From Sulfitobacter delicatus (GTDB taxonomy: Bacteria > Pseudomonadota > Alphaproteobacteria > Rhodobacterales > Rhodobacteraceae), in NCBI RefSeq assembly GCF_900102535.1, contig NZ_FNBP01000003.1, forward strand, positions 1 to 64,000: 64,000 nucleotides of DNA, read 5' to 3'. The notes under the pieces are model-generated. The model was not told the DNA's origin and did not search any database. It saw nothing but the letters and a program-made list of their open reading frames with translations. Below are positions 54,933 to 63,550 of the stretch, in pieces. Numbering within the stretch: the stretch's first letter is position 1; each line of letters starts with the position of its first letter. Both the position numbers and the translations under genes were made by a program.

Positions 54933-55004
54933 ATCTATATTCCCGTGCTTGCCGCAGCCTTAGCGCAAGGGCCGCGGTGTTGCCAGCAAAAGACGGACCT
55001 GAGC

Positions 55005-56228
55005 CTATTCGCGGTCCCGCGCCCGGCCCAGCAGCCGCCCGATGAGGAAGGTGGTGCGTGGGGCATAGACGTAGGGCGTGCGCTCGGTCCGGGTTGGGCG
55101 GGCGCGCATCCGGGCGAGGCCAAAGAGCACCAGCCCCCCATGCGCCACCGCGATCATCGCGAAGAGCGCCGCTGCGCCGAAGGCTTCGATCAACACCGAG
55201 GCTAGATAAGGCGCGCCAATGGCGCCCACGGCAAAGAAGAACATCAGCGCTGCGGAGAGTTCGACACGTTCGTCCGAACTGGCAAAGTCATGGGCATGCG
55301 CTGCAGAAACGGAGTAGATCGGGAAGGTCGTCGCACCGAAGAGCCCGGCCGAGAGCATGATGCCCGCCGTCCCGTAGCCTGCGCCCATGACGGTGACAGC
55401 GCAGCCGCCCATCGCCGCCACGGACAGCCAGATCAGCACCCAGCGGCGGTCGTATTTATCGGCGAGCAACCCCATCGGATATTGCGCCAACGCGCCGCCC
55501 AGCACGAAGGCGGCGAGGAACCATGCGATCTGCGTCGCGGTCAGCCCGACTTCTTCGCCGTAGATCGGCCCAACCATCCGGAAAGACGCGCTTGAGACCG
55601 CCGCCACCACGACGCCTGCGGCCGCAAGGGGGGAACGGTCGAAGGCCAGCCGGGGGCGCAAGCGTGGCTGGCTTGGGGTTTCGGGTGGGACGACTTTCGT
55701 CAGGGTCAGCGGCAGCAGCGCCGCGCAGCAGCCGATGGCGAGAAGATTGTAAGAAACGTAAGACGCAGGCGCTAAGACCCCGATGAGCAACTGTGCCGCC
55801 AGCGAGCCGCTCATGTCGACCACACGGTAGACCCCCATGGTGCGGCCCCTTGTTTCGTTGGTGACTTTGGCCTGCATCCAAGCCTCGATCACCGTATAGC
55901 ACCCCGCGACGCACATGCCCGACGCGACCCGCATGAGCGCCCAAGCGTAAGGGTTCACAACCATCATATGCGCCATGAGGCCAATCGCACCAGCGGCAGT
56001 GAAGGCGGCAAAGGCGCGGCTGTGACCGACGCTGCCCATCAGGCGCGGTGCCCACCAGCAGCCGATGAAAAACCCAAAGAAATGCGCCGAGCCGAGCAGG
56101 CCGATCTCTTGCCGCGAGAAGTCGAGTTGCAGGCCGGACAGCACGTCGAGCGGCCCTACACCTCCTGTAGAGAGTTGCAGCAGGATGACCGAGAAAAACA
56201 GGGCGGCGAAGGAAATGAGCAGGCGCAT
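55005..56228 (-). CDS. MFS transporter
   Basis: A 407-aa, 12-helix permease of the major facilitator superfamily. The loop 2-3 region (WWAPRLMGSVGHSRAFA) and the equivalent second-half loop GLLADKYDRRWVL carry the GxxxDRxGRR-like signature. The sequence resembles YcaD-type efflux or sugar/solute MFS members, without a clear substrate. The start is ATG 56228 (MRLLISFAALFFSV), placing helix 1 at the N-terminus; a longer start at 56294 adds a polar extension. No clear ribosome site is seen. Confidence 0.85.
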   Translation of the reverse strand: MRLLISFAALFFSVILLQLSTGGVGPLDVLSGLQLDFSRQEIGLLGSAHFFGFFIGCWWAPRLMGSVGHSRAFAAFTAAGAIGLMAHMMVVNPYAWALMRVASGMCVAGCYTVIEAWMQAKVTNETRGRTMGVYRVVDMSGSLAAQLLIGVLAPASYVSYNLLAIGCCAALLPLTLTKVVPPETPSQPRLRPRLAFDRSPLAAAGVVVAAVSSASFRMVGPIYGEEVGLTATQIAWFLAAFVLGGALAQYPMGLLADKYDRRWVLIWLSVAAMGGCAVTVMGAGYGTAGIMLSAGLFGATTFPIYSVSAAHAHDFASSDERVELSAALMFFFAVGAIGAPYLASVLIEAFGAAALFAMIAVAHGGLVLFGLARMRARPTRTERTPYVYAPRTTFLIGRLLGRARDRE

Positions 56229-56383
56229 GGGGGCACATTGGTCCGATTGCTGGGCGAACGGAAGTGTGAATGCATGGGATTTGCGCTTTTGCACAGGGCG
56301 GGCAGAGCGCGGTTAGGAAATGCCCTTGCGAAGGCGCGGCAGGCGGCTAGGTTGCCAGCAAATCACAAGTAAGGATCCCCGGC

Positions 56384-57427
56384 ATGAAGATGAAGAAACT
56401 TGGCAGCAGCGATATCGAGGTTTCGCATTTCTGTCTGGGCTCGATGACATGGGGCACCCAGAACACCGCCGAAGAGGGCCACGCCCAGATCGACCGTGCG
56501 CTGGAGGCCGGGATCAACTTTATCGACACCGCCGAGATGTACCCAGTGAACCCAGTGAGTGCCGAAACCGTGGGCCGGACCGAAGAGATCATCGGCCAGT
56601 GGTTCGCCCGCGACAAACGCCGTGACGAGGTAGTGTTGGCCAGCAAACATTCCGGCGAGGGGATGCAGCATGCGCGGGACGGGGCGCCGATTTCGTCCGA
56701 CACGATCCCCGACGCAATTGAAGGCTCGCTGAAGCGGCTGCAGACGGACTACATCGACCTTTATCAGTTCCACTGGCCCAACCGCGGCAGCTATATGTTC
56801 CGCAAGAACTGGGGCTTCGATCCTTCGAGCCAGAACCGGGCTGAGACCATCGCGCACATGGAGGACGCGCTGGGCGCGTTGCAGCGCGAGGTCGAGCGGG
56901 GCACGATCCGCGCTTTTGGGCTGAGCAACGAAAGCGCTTGGGGGCTGACGCAATGGGCTGCTGTGGCTGAGCGTACAGGTGGGCCGCGTCCGATCTCGGT
57001 GCAGAATGAATACTCGCTGATGTGCCGTCTGGCCGATACCGATGTGTCCGAGACTTGCGTGAATGAGCAGATCGACATGCTGGCGTTCTCGCCTCTCGCT
57101 GCTGGGTTGCTGACCGGGAAATATCAGGGCGGCAAGGTGCCCGAAGGCTCGCGCCTGTCGATCAACGAGGACCTTGGCGGCCGCGTCACACCGCGGGCCT
57201 TTGAGGCGGTGGCGGCTTATCTTGAGGTGGCCCAGAAGCATGGGCTCGACCCGGTCCAGATGGCCCTCGCATGGTGCGACACGCGGCCCTTCATGGGGTC
57301 GGTGATCTTTGGCGCAACCAGCCTTGAGCAGTTGGAGGTCGCCTTGGGCGGGGCCGAACTGACGCTGAGCGATGAGGTTCTGTCTGATCTCGACGCGGCG
57401 CATAAAGCGCATCCGATGCCATATTGA
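56384..57427 (+). CDS. Aldo/keto reductase (Tas-like)
   Basis: A 347-aa NADPH-dependent TIM-barrel reductase. The catalytic tetrad is complete: Asp48 and Tyr53 in FIDTAEMYP, Lys88 in LASKHSG, and His130 in YQFHWPN. The C-terminal GATSLEQLEVAL binds the cofactor phosphate side. The insertion around 135-150 (PNRGSYMFRKNWGF) is typical of Tas-type members. Its stop overlaps by one base the start of a lipoprotein gene. The physiological aldehyde or ketone is unknown. Confidence 0.92.
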   Translation: MKMKKLGSSDIEVSHFCLGSMTWGTQNTAEEGHAQIDRALEAGINFIDTAEMYPVNPVSAETVGRTEEIIGQWFARDKRRDEVVLASKHSGEGMQHARDGAPISSDTIPDAIEGSLKRLQTDYIDLYQFHWPNRGSYMFRKNWGFDPSSQNRAETIAHMEDALGALQREVERGTIRAFGLSNESAWGLTQWAAVAERTGGPRPISVQNEYSLMCRLADTDVSETCVNEQIDMLAFSPLAAGLLTGKYQGGKVPEGSRLSINEDLGGRVTPRAFEAVAAYLEVAQKHGLDPVQMALAWCDTRPFMGSVIFGATSLEQLEVALGGAELTLSDEVLSDLDAAHKAHPMPY

Positions 57428-57972
57428 TGGGCGGCTTGCGACTTCAAAAGGGCCGCCAAGCGGTTGCCGTGCTCTTGCTAGGCGCGCTGGCCGCTTGCAA
57501 CAGTGCGCCGCCGCCACAGCAAGAGGGGTTTCGTGATCCCGACGCCCTGATTGGCGCGACCAGCCGGTATGATTCTGCGCGCTTTGCGGGGGATTGGCAG
57601 GTCCGTGCGGCCTTTCCGGGCGATGGGGACTTGCGGGCGGTAAGTTTCGCGCCGCAGGGGCCGAGTTTTATCGAACATCGACAGTCCTGCGATGCAGCGG
57701 GTCTTTGCGAAGACCGACGCGATCTGTGGTCCGCGACCGAACAGGGGCCGGGGCGTTATGCGTTGCGGGCTGCCGTTGGCGGGGCGGAACGCGCGCTTTG
57801 GGTGCTGTGGGTCGATGAGGGGTTTCGCACCGCCGTAATCGGCGCGCCAGATGGGCGCTATGGCTGGATCCTTGACCGACAGGCCACCGGCGGCGCAGAC
57901 CGCATCGCGGCGGCGCAGGAGATTTTGGACTTTAACGGCTATGACGTAGGCGCGCTGCAATTCCGGCGCTGA
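57427..57972 (+). CDS. Lipocalin-like lipoprotein
   Basis: A 181-aa lipoprotein with a signal sequence and lipobox LAAC (lipid-modified Cys24). The mature part has FAGDWQVRAAFPG, resembling the lipocalin GxW strand, and ends GYDVGALQF, like the end of bacterial lipocalin Blc. It would bind a small hydrophobic ligand at the membrane. The ATG overlaps the stop of the aldo/keto reductase, suggesting a shared role, perhaps in lipid damage; this last point is inference. A TTG one codon earlier is possible. Confidence 0.72.
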   Translation: MGGLRLQKGRQAVAVLLLGALAACNSAPPPQQEGFRDPDALIGATSRYDSARFAGDWQVRAAFPGDGDLRAVSFAPQGPSFIEHRQSCDAAGLCEDRRDLWSATEQGPGRYALRAAVGGAERALWVLWVDEGFRTAVIGAPDGRYGWILDRQATGGADRIAAAQEILDFNGYDVGALQFRR

Positions 57973-58020
57973 GGGGCTAAGACGCTGGCCTCGCTGCAGG
58001 ACTTCGGCCTATAGGCTGTT

Positions 58021-58941
58021 ATGGACAGATTTTTTGTGCCCGATCTTTGGATCCTCGTCACCCTTGCCGCCGCCGTGTTTCAGACTGGGCGCTTCATGCT
58101 GCAGAAGCATTTGGCGACCGAGACGCTCTCGGCGGGCGGGGCGACCTTTTCGCGGTTCCTGTACTCCGCGCCCTTCGTGGCGTTGCTGCTGCCGATTTAC
58201 TTAAGCCTTAGTGGGCAAACACTGCCGCCACTGGAACCGGGCTTTTGGCTCTATGGGCTTCTGGGCGGCACGGCACAGATCATGGCGACGGTCTGTGTGG
58301 TGCTGTTGTTCAAACAGCGCAATTTTGCGGTGGGCATTACGTTCAAGAAAACCGAAGTGATCCAGACCGTGCTGATGGGCTGGATCGTGTTGGGCGAGGG
58401 GGTCTCGGCCTTGGGCTTTGCCGCCATCGCACTTGGGGTGGCGGGGCTGCTGCTCCTGTCTGGCGGGGCCGAGGCCAAGGGGTTGCGCTTGGCCGACCTG
58501 CGCAACCGCGCGGCGGGGCTGGGGATTGCCTCGGGGTTTCTGTTTTCGATCTCTGCCGTTTGCTACCGCGGTGCCTCGCTCGCCGTGGCCTCGGACGATC
58601 CGCTGCTGCGCGCAGGGGTGACGCTGGCGGCGGTGGTGTTGATGCAGACGCTCATCATGGCCGTCTGGTTGCGCCTGCGCGAGCCGGGGCAGATGCGCCG
58701 GGTTTGGGCGGCGCGGCGGGTGGCGGTGTGGATCGGGCTGACGTCAATGGGCGGGTCGCTGTGCTGGTTTATCGCCTTCACCTTGCAGAATGCGGCTTAT
58801 GTGAAGGCGCTCGGGCAGGTGGAACTGATCCTCAGCATCGCGGCCTCGACCCTGTTCTTCCGCGAGCGGATATCGAGCCGCGAATGGTCTGGCATGGCGG
58901 TGCTTGCGGCCTCGATCCTGATGCTGGTGCTGGTGACCTAG
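58021..58941 (+). CDS. EamA/DMT-superfamily transporter
   Basis: A 306-aa membrane protein with ten helices arranged as two EamA repeats (~10-145 and ~165-305). Characteristic ends of the repeats are MGWIVLGEGVSALGFAAIAL and FRERISSREWSGMAVLAASIL, where the Glu/Arg pattern before the last helix is typical. Members export or import metabolites such as amino acids and nucleotides. The substrate is not deducible. It converges on the Nudix gene with a 4-base overlap. Confidence 0.88.
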   Translation: MDRFFVPDLWILVTLAAAVFQTGRFMLQKHLATETLSAGGATFSRFLYSAPFVALLLPIYLSLSGQTLPPLEPGFWLYGLLGGTAQIMATVCVVLLFKQRNFAVGITFKKTEVIQTVLMGWIVLGEGVSALGFAAIALGVAGLLLLSGGAEAKGLRLADLRNRAAGLGIASGFLFSISAVCYRGASLAVASDDPLLRAGVTLAAVVLMQTLIMAVWLRLREPGQMRRVWAARRVAVWIGLTSMGGSLCWFIAFTLQNAAYVKALGQVELILSIAASTLFFRERISSREWSGMAVLAASILMLVLVT

Positions 58942-59633
58942 CCGGTCATCGGACGGCCATGCAGGCGCAGAAACAGGCTTTCTTCGTCGTTGTTCTTAAA
59001 GAACGGGACAGAGGCAGGCGGATTGGTATCACGCGCACGGGCGGCGACTTCGGCCAGCACGACTTCGGTGATGAAGGGCATGTCAAAGGACCGCGCCCGG
59101 CTTAGCGGCACCCATTGCAGGTGCGAGAGCTCATCACAGGCCGCGCCAAAATCATCGGGATCGCTGGCGAGGTCTTCGGCGTCCACCAGAAAGAACCGCG
59201 CGTCGAAACGGCGGGGCCGGCCCGGCGGCGTGAGGGCGCGAAAGACGAATTGCAGGGCCGAGGCGTCGGGGACGTGCCCGGTGGCGGCAAAGGTTTCCCA
59301 ATCGGGCGGCACATCGCCCTCCCACGCGCCCTTGCGGCCCAGTACGAGCCCGGTTTCCTCCCACAGCTCCCGCACGGCGGCGACGGCGATGGCATGGGCA
59401 AGCGCCGGGTCGGCGTCGTCGCAAAGCCTGCCGTGGCACAGTTCATTGACCGGGGCAGCCAGTGGCACCTGCGCATCATCCGCGTCAACAGCGCCACCGG
59501 GAAAGACGAATTTATTGGGCATGAATGCCGCCTTGGCCCCGCGCTGCCCCATCAGGATATGCGGCGTCACATGGCGGTCGCGCAGTACGATCACTGTGGC
59601 GGCGTTACGAACTTTGGTCTTGTCGATACTCAT
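58938..59633 (-). CDS. Nudix hydrolase (NUDT19-like)
   Basis: A 231-aa Nudix protein. Unlike the standard box, the GG of the box (46-47, FPGGAVD) is separated by a ~35-residue insertion from the helix AAVRELWEETGL (86-97), the split arrangement known in NUDT7/NUDT19-type CoA diphosphatases. RELWEETG keeps all metal-binding acids. A CoA or acyl-CoA diphosphate substrate is plausible by analogy. It is transcribed on the - strand, next to the DUF983 gene on its 5' side. Confidence 0.87.
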   Translation of the reverse strand: MSIDKTKVRNAATVIVLRDRHVTPHILMGQRGAKAAFMPNKFVFPGGAVDADDAQVPLAAPVNELCHGRLCDDADPALAHAIAVAAVRELWEETGLVLGRKGAWEGDVPPDWETFAATGHVPDASALQFVFRALTPPGRPRRFDARFFLVDAEDLASDPDDFGAACDELSHLQWVPLSRARSFDMPFITEVVLAEVAARARDTNPPASVPFFKNNDEESLFLRLHGRPMTG

Positions 59634-59674
59634 GCGGCTATGCTCCGGCGGTCAGGGGCCGAAGGGCAGGCCAG

Positions 59675-60091
59675 TCAGGTGGCGTTGCCGAAGCCGCCCA
59701 TCTTCTTGGCCCATTGAAAGCCGATCATGGCTCCCTTCAGTCTGGGCAGAAGGTAGAGGGACAGCGCCGTACAGCCAACCGCAAAAATCGTGAACAGGGT
59801 CAGAGGTTCGGGCCGCCAGACGACAAAGGCGATATGCAGCCCCGGTGCCAGCAGGTGGCCGACCAAAAGGATGGTCAGATACGCAGGACCGTCATCGGCG
59901 CGGTGATGATGAAACTCTTGCCGACAAACGGCGCAGTCATCATTCACCTTAAGATAGCCATGCAACAGATGCCCACCCCCGCAGGAGGGGCATTTACCGC
60001 GCCAGCCACGCAACATCGCTGGCAGACGGGGGCGGTCGTCAACCTCGGTCGTATCTGCGGTATCGGGAGAGATTTGCTGAGTCTGAGACAT
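59675..60091 (-). CDS. DUF983 membrane protein
   Basis: A 138-aa protein with an N-terminal zinc-ribbon-like region (KCPSCGGG, then CAVCRQEFHHH) and two helices at ~70-90 and ~95-115, the DUF983 layout. The family is common in alphaproteobacteria and lacks an assigned function; it is often near cytochrome oxidase or Nudix genes. The start is ATG 60091 with GAGGA ahead; the open frame to 60874 is the antisense of the EF-hand gene and is not coding. It lies 41 bases before the Nudix start. Confidence 0.83.
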   Translation of the reverse strand: MSQTQQISPDTADTTEVDDRPRLPAMLRGWRGKCPSCGGGHLLHGYLKVNDDCAVCRQEFHHHRADDGPAYLTILLVGHLLAPGLHIAFVVWRPEPLTLFTIFAVGCTALSLYLLPRLKGAMIGFQWAKKMGGFGNAT

Positions 60092-60310
60092 GGGGCGATC
60101 CTCTGGTTGGCTTCTAAATGGCGCTTGCGCAGCTAAAAGAAAAGCCCTGTGGCCCCCGTTGCGGCGCCATGTCGCGCAAAGAGGAAGGGGCGAAAACTTT
60201 TTGAAAGAATTTTCAGATTTGAGCGACGGAACTCTGCGCAGCCCACGTTTGACCCTGTGATCGCGGCGCAAAAGCGTGAGACGATTGTTAAAAAAACGTG
60301 GAGTATCACT

Positions 60311-60895
60311 ATGACCATCCGTACAAATATGAAGATCGCCGCTTTGACAGGTTTGCTGGCGTTCGGTGCCGTGGCAGCCACGGCGCAGCAAGGCGATGGC
60401 AATGGGCTTTTCCAGCGCCTCGACACCGACAGCAACGGTGAGATCACACAGGCAGAAATGCAGGCCCATGCTGAAGCGCGCTTTGCCAAGGTCGACGCCG
60501 ATGGCGACGGTTTTGTGACCGGAGATGAGCTTAAGGCCGCAGGCGATACCCGCCGCGCCGAACGTGCCGCCAAGATGCTGGAACGCCTTGACGCAGACGG
60601 CAACGGCAGCCTCGACGCCTCTGAGCTTGAAGGCAAAGGCGGCAAGCGCCACGGCAAAGACGGCAAAGGTGACAAAAAGGCCCGCAAGGGTGGCGAGAAA
60701 ATGATCGAGCGCATGGACGCCAATGACGACGGCAAACTGTCGCTGGAAGAAATGACAGCGCGTCATGACCCGGCCAAGATGTTCGAGAAGCTGGACAAAG
60801 ACGGCAATGGCAGCATCAGCGCCGAGGAGTTCAAGGACGCCCGCCACCACGGCAAACGTCACGGCAAAGGCCATGACAAGCCTGCGCGCGATTGA
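60311..60895 (+). CDS. Secreted five-EF-hand calcium-binding protein
   Basis: A 194-aa exported protein, signal peptide 1-25 (cleavage at ATAQQG), with five EF-hand loops: 38-49 (DTDSNGEITQAE), 62-73, 94-105, 136-147 and 162-173. Each has Asp/Asn at positions 1, 3, 5 and Glu at 12. The linker 107-130 and the C-terminus are rich in Lys, His and Gly, which could add metal binding. The ATG follows GTGGAG; the ORF is open further upstream but without a signal sequence. It precedes an ECF sigma cassette, with a hairpin at 60919-60946 between. Confidence 0.88.
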   Translation: MTIRTNMKIAALTGLLAFGAVAATAQQGDGNGLFQRLDTDSNGEITQAEMQAHAEARFAKVDADGDGFVTGDELKAAGDTRRAERAAKMLERLDADGNGSLDASELEGKGGKRHGKDGKGDKKARKGGEKMIERMDANDDGKLSLEEMTARHDPAKMFEKLDKDGNGSISAEEFKDARHHGKRHGKGHDKPARD

Positions 60896-60918
60896 TCCAA
60901 GACCGGATTGACCAAAGA

Positions 60919-60946
60919 CCGGGCGCGCTTGACTTGGCGCGCCCGG
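60919..60946 (+). terminator. GC hairpin between the EF-hand and sigma genes
   Basis: Perfect 10-bp stem CCGGGCGCGC / GCGCGCCCGG with an 8-nt loop, starting 24 bases after the EF-hand stop. No T-run follows, so it may act as a partial terminator or 3'-end stabiliser, lowering expression of the sigma gene. Confidence 0.5.
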
Positions 60947-60964
60947 GCCTTAGCCATACACGGG

Positions 60965-61564
60965 ATGCAGATTTTGTCCGACGACCAGCGCGATGCGGAT
61001 GCCGAGTTGTTGCAACGTTACGCCAACGGGGATGCCACCGCCGCGCGGTTGTTGACCACCCGTCTGGCGCCGCGTCTGCTCGGCCATGCCCTGCGGGTTC
61101 TGGGCGACCGGGCCGAGGCCGAGGATGTGGCGCAGGAGGCAATGTTGCGTCTTTGGCGGCAAGCCCCCGACTGGCGCAGTGGCGAGGCGAAGGTCTCGAC
61201 ATGGCTCTACCGGGTGGTGGCGAACCTCTGCACCGACCGTCTACGGCGGCGCAATTCCGGGGCGGTGCCGGGCGGGCTGGACGCGGTGGCCGAACCTGCC
61301 GATCCGACGCCGGGGGCGGCAGAGAAGATGCAGCAAGCTGCGCGGGCGGATGCTTTGCAAAAGGCATTGGAGAGCTTGCCCGACCGACAGCGGCAGGCGG
61401 TGGTGCTGCGCCATATCGACGGGCTGACCAACCCCGAGATTGCAGAGATTCTCGACGTGGGCGTCGAGGCGGTGGAGAGCCTGACCGCACGGGGCAAACG
61501 GGCATTGGCAGCGCAGCTATCGGGGCAGCGGGACGCATTGGGGTATGAAGATGACGGATTTTGA
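60965..61564 (+). CDS. ECF RNA polymerase sigma factor
   Basis: A 199-aa sigma-70 family ECF factor. Region 2 (~10-75) has ELLQRYANGDATAARLL and DVAQEAMLRLWRQAPDW; region 4 (~130-185) has LESLPDRQRQAVVLRHIDG and NPEIAEILDVGVEAVESLTA, the DNA-binding helix pair. The start at ATG 60965 gives the family-like N-terminus; no strong ribosome site is seen, and a TTG at 60908 would span the hairpin. It is followed by a short anti-sigma candidate (14-base overlap) and a CnrX-like sensor, the layout of metal-responsive ECF systems. Confidence 0.9.
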   Translation: MQILSDDQRDADAELLQRYANGDATAARLLTTRLAPRLLGHALRVLGDRAEAEDVAQEAMLRLWRQAPDWRSGEAKVSTWLYRVVANLCTDRLRRRNSGAVPGGLDAVAEPADPTPGAAEKMQQAARADALQKALESLPDRQRQAVVLRHIDGLTNPEIAEILDVGVEAVESLTARGKRALAAQLSGQRDALGYEDDGF

Positions 61565-61904
61565 TCAAGACGGGCTGGAAGATTTCTTTGCCGCGGCGCG
61601 GGCAACCCCGCCGCCGATGCCTGCTGACTTGCAAGCGCGTATCCTCGCGGATGCCGCTGCCCATATGCCAGCCGCTCGGCCCGCGTGGCACCGGGTGCTT
61701 TGGCAGTTGCTGGGCGGCTCGGCGGGGGTCGGCGGCTTGGTGACGGCGGCGGTGGTAGGGGTCTGGATCGGGGTCGCGCCGCCTGCGAACTTGCCGGATC
61801 TTGCCGGGCAAGTTGTGGCCGGGCAAATGGGCGGCACGGCTGAGAGTGAGGCCGAGACAGAGCTGCTGACCAGCGTCTATGGTTGGGACATGGAGGAAAG
61901 CTGA
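61551..61904 (+). CDS. Probable anti-sigma factor (single-pass membrane protein)
   Basis: A 117-aa protein with a cytoplasmic N-terminus (DQDGLEDFFAAARATPPPMP, residues 4-23), one membrane helix (~57-76, GGSAGVGGLVTAAVVGVWIG) and a short acidic periplasmic end. No zinc motif of the classical type is present. Position between the sigma gene and the periplasmic sensor, with overlaps on the sigma side and a 1-base gap on the other, is the main argument. It resembles CnrY-type anti-sigma factors in layout, not clearly in sequence. ATG 61551 has GGGGT in front. Confidence 0.7.
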   Translation: MTDFDQDGLEDFFAAARATPPPMPADLQARILADAAAHMPAARPAWHRVLWQLLGGSAGVGGLVTAAVVGVWIGVAPPANLPDLAGQVVAGQMGGTAESEAETELLTSVYGWDMEES

Positions 61905-61905
61905 C

Positions 61906-62412
61906 GTGACACGCAACGAAACCCCGCGCCAAAGGCGCATTCTCAGGTGGGCACTTGGCTTGTCACTGGCGTTGAACCTGCTGGTGCTCAGCGCCATCGG
62001 CGGCGCGCTCTGGCGGCATGGTGGACCAGGGCAGCGGGACAATCTGCCCGGGCTGCGCAGCTATGCCACGCCCTATGTGCAGGCTTTGCCCCAAGATGTC
62101 CGCCGCGATCTGCACCGCGAAATGCGCGCAGGACGCCAAGGGCCGCATCTGGACCGCGAAGCGCGGCGCGCGCATTACGAGCAGATGCTGGCGGCGTTGC
62201 GGGCAGAGCCTTTCGATCCAGCAGCTGCGCAAGCGGTTCTGACCACACAAAGCGACGCGGTCGCCAGCGTGCAGGCTGCGGCCCATGCCGCTTGGCTGGC
62301 GCAAGTGGATGCGATGTCTGCTGACGAGCGCGGAGCCTATGCCGATGCGCTGGAGACCCATCTGAAGGACAAGTCAGAGGGCCGCGGCAAGCGGTCGCGC
62401 AAAGAGCCGTAA
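61906..62412 (+). CDS. CnrX/ZraP-like periplasmic heavy-metal sensor
   Basis: A 168-aa protein anchored by a membrane helix at ~13-35, with a helical periplasmic domain of the metal-resistance/sensor type. His residues at 38, 70, 81, 90, 127 and 152 and nearby Met/Glu (REMRAGRQGPH, ARRAHYEQM) could form a metal site as in CnrX; there is no cysteine. The GTG start at 61906 follows GGAGGAAAG and sits one base after the anti-sigma stop. It should report a metal or envelope signal to the anti-sigma. Confidence 0.75.
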   Translation: MTRNETPRQRRILRWALGLSLALNLLVLSAIGGALWRHGGPGQRDNLPGLRSYATPYVQALPQDVRRDLHREMRAGRQGPHLDREARRAHYEQMLAALRAEPFDPAAAQAVLTTQSDAVASVQAAAHAAWLAQVDAMSADERGAYADALETHLKDKSEGRGKRSRKEP

Positions 62413-62510
62413 GCCGCGCCGGGCTTGCCCTTGGCCTGACGGCGGGCTAGGGCAAAAGCCATATGACAGGGCAGGGCCGCGCAAGCCCGCCCGCCAAAAG
62501 GACGCCGCTC

Positions 62511-63005
62511 ATGCAAGACCATCCCGCCGACGCCCCTGACATACTGGCCACGGCCAAACCCTCTCTCGGACGTCGGGTGATCGGGCTTGTGGCTCTCGTG
62601 GGGCTCGGGCTGATGCTGCTTCAGGCCGCGGTGACGCAGCCGCTTGATACAGGCTGGCAGATTGCGCTCATCCTCGTCGGTCTCGCCTTTATCGCTGTGG
62701 CTGAGGTGATGCGCCGGGCCACTGGCAGCGGGATCGAACTGACCGAAGAAGTGCTGCGCGATGCGGATGGAACGGTGATCCTGCGGCTGGACGATATCGA
62801 ACGCATTGATCAGGGCTATTTCGCGATGAAGCCTTCGAATGGCTTCCTGCTCAAGGCGCGCCAACGTCAACCGCGGGGCTGGCGTTTGGGACTGTGGTGG
62901 CGGCTTGGCCGACGTGTGGGTGTGGGCGGCATGACCCCGGCGCGCGAGACCAAGCTCATCGCCGAGATCATCACCGCCCGTTTGATCGACCGTCAGGCCG
63001 CTTAG
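62511..63005 (+). CDS. Two-helix membrane protein of unknown function
   Basis: I do not recognise a named family. The 164-aa product has two adjacent membrane helices (~22-40 and ~48-66), then a cytoplasmic domain with LTEEVLRDADGTVILRLDDI and VRRGGM-like loops that resembles small PH-like membrane domains. The ATG follows AAAAGGA, 98 bases after the sensor gene; it may or may not belong to that operon. The stop overlaps the convergent Tad gene by 4 bases. Confidence 0.7.
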   Translation: MQDHPADAPDILATAKPSLGRRVIGLVALVGLGLMLLQAAVTQPLDTGWQIALILVGLAFIAVAEVMRRATGSGIELTEEVLRDADGTVILRLDDIERIDQGYFAMKPSNGFLLKARQRQPRGWRLGLWWRLGRRVGVGGMTPARETKLIAEIITARLIDRQAA

Positions 63006-63550
63006 CTGTCAGACCAACTGGTCCGAGGCGCGTAGCGCGGGCGGGTGAATGCGAAGTTGTGGATTTCGCGCTGCTCCAGACCGGTTTTAAACTTCGGCTC
63101 GAAATCCAGCCAGGTCTCAACCAATGTCACACGTTCGTTGTTGGGCATGACGGGCAGTTTGTGATGCCAATTGCGCACATCGCCACTGTTAAGGGGACTG
63201 ATCCAGCCGCGCACCTGAGACCAATCGGTATAGTAGCGGTTTTCGTCAGCGTCGAACCAGATCGAGGTCACGCGGATCGCCGTTTCGCCCGTTCCCCGCG
63301 TCATATACTCAAACAATTCCTGCATGCCGCGCAGATAGTCGGGATCAATCGCCTGTGTCTCGCGCGAGATGGCGTCACCGATCGTATATGTTGCCGTCTG
63401 GTTGAGGTTGTACATCCGGTAGGTGTCAAAGATGGAGTACATCGACAAATAGGCCCAGAAGATCAGCGGCATCATGATCATCGTCTCAAGCGCGATGGTG
63501 CCATCTTCACGGCGTAGAAAACCTTTGAGTGCACTGAGAATAGGGCGCAT
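63002..63550 (-). CDS. TadE/TadG-like pseudopilin
   Basis: A 182-aa protein with a basic N-terminus (FLRREDGTIALETMIMMPLI) in which the DGTIALET segment and the following hydrophobic stretch form the TadE-like pilin-class III motif. The rest is a periplasmic domain with no cysteine. It is likely a minor pseudopilin of a Tad adherence or secretion system, processed by TadV. It starts one base into the stop of the next upstream Tad gene, showing an operon that continues beyond the window. Confidence 0.8.
   Translation of the reverse strand: MRPILSALKGFLRREDGTIALETMIMMPLIFWAYLSMYSIFDTYRMYNLNQTATYTIGDAISRETQAIDPDYLRGMQELFEYMTRGTGETAIRVTSIWFDADENRYYTDWSQVRGWISPLNSGDVRNWHHKLPVMPNNERVTLVETWLDFEPKFKTGLEQREIHNFAFTRPRYAPRTSWSDS

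Noticed and set aside
60228..60250. Possible ECF-type promoter (GGAAC and GTTT) before the EF-hand gene
   Set aside because: The spacing is only about 14 bases, shorter than the usual 16-17 of ECF promoters, and the motif is too short to be distinguished from chance.
60092..60874. Long N-terminal extension of the DUF983 gene
   Set aside because: The extension is antisense to the EF-hand gene and carries no similarity; the ATG at 60091 with GAGGA gives the family length.
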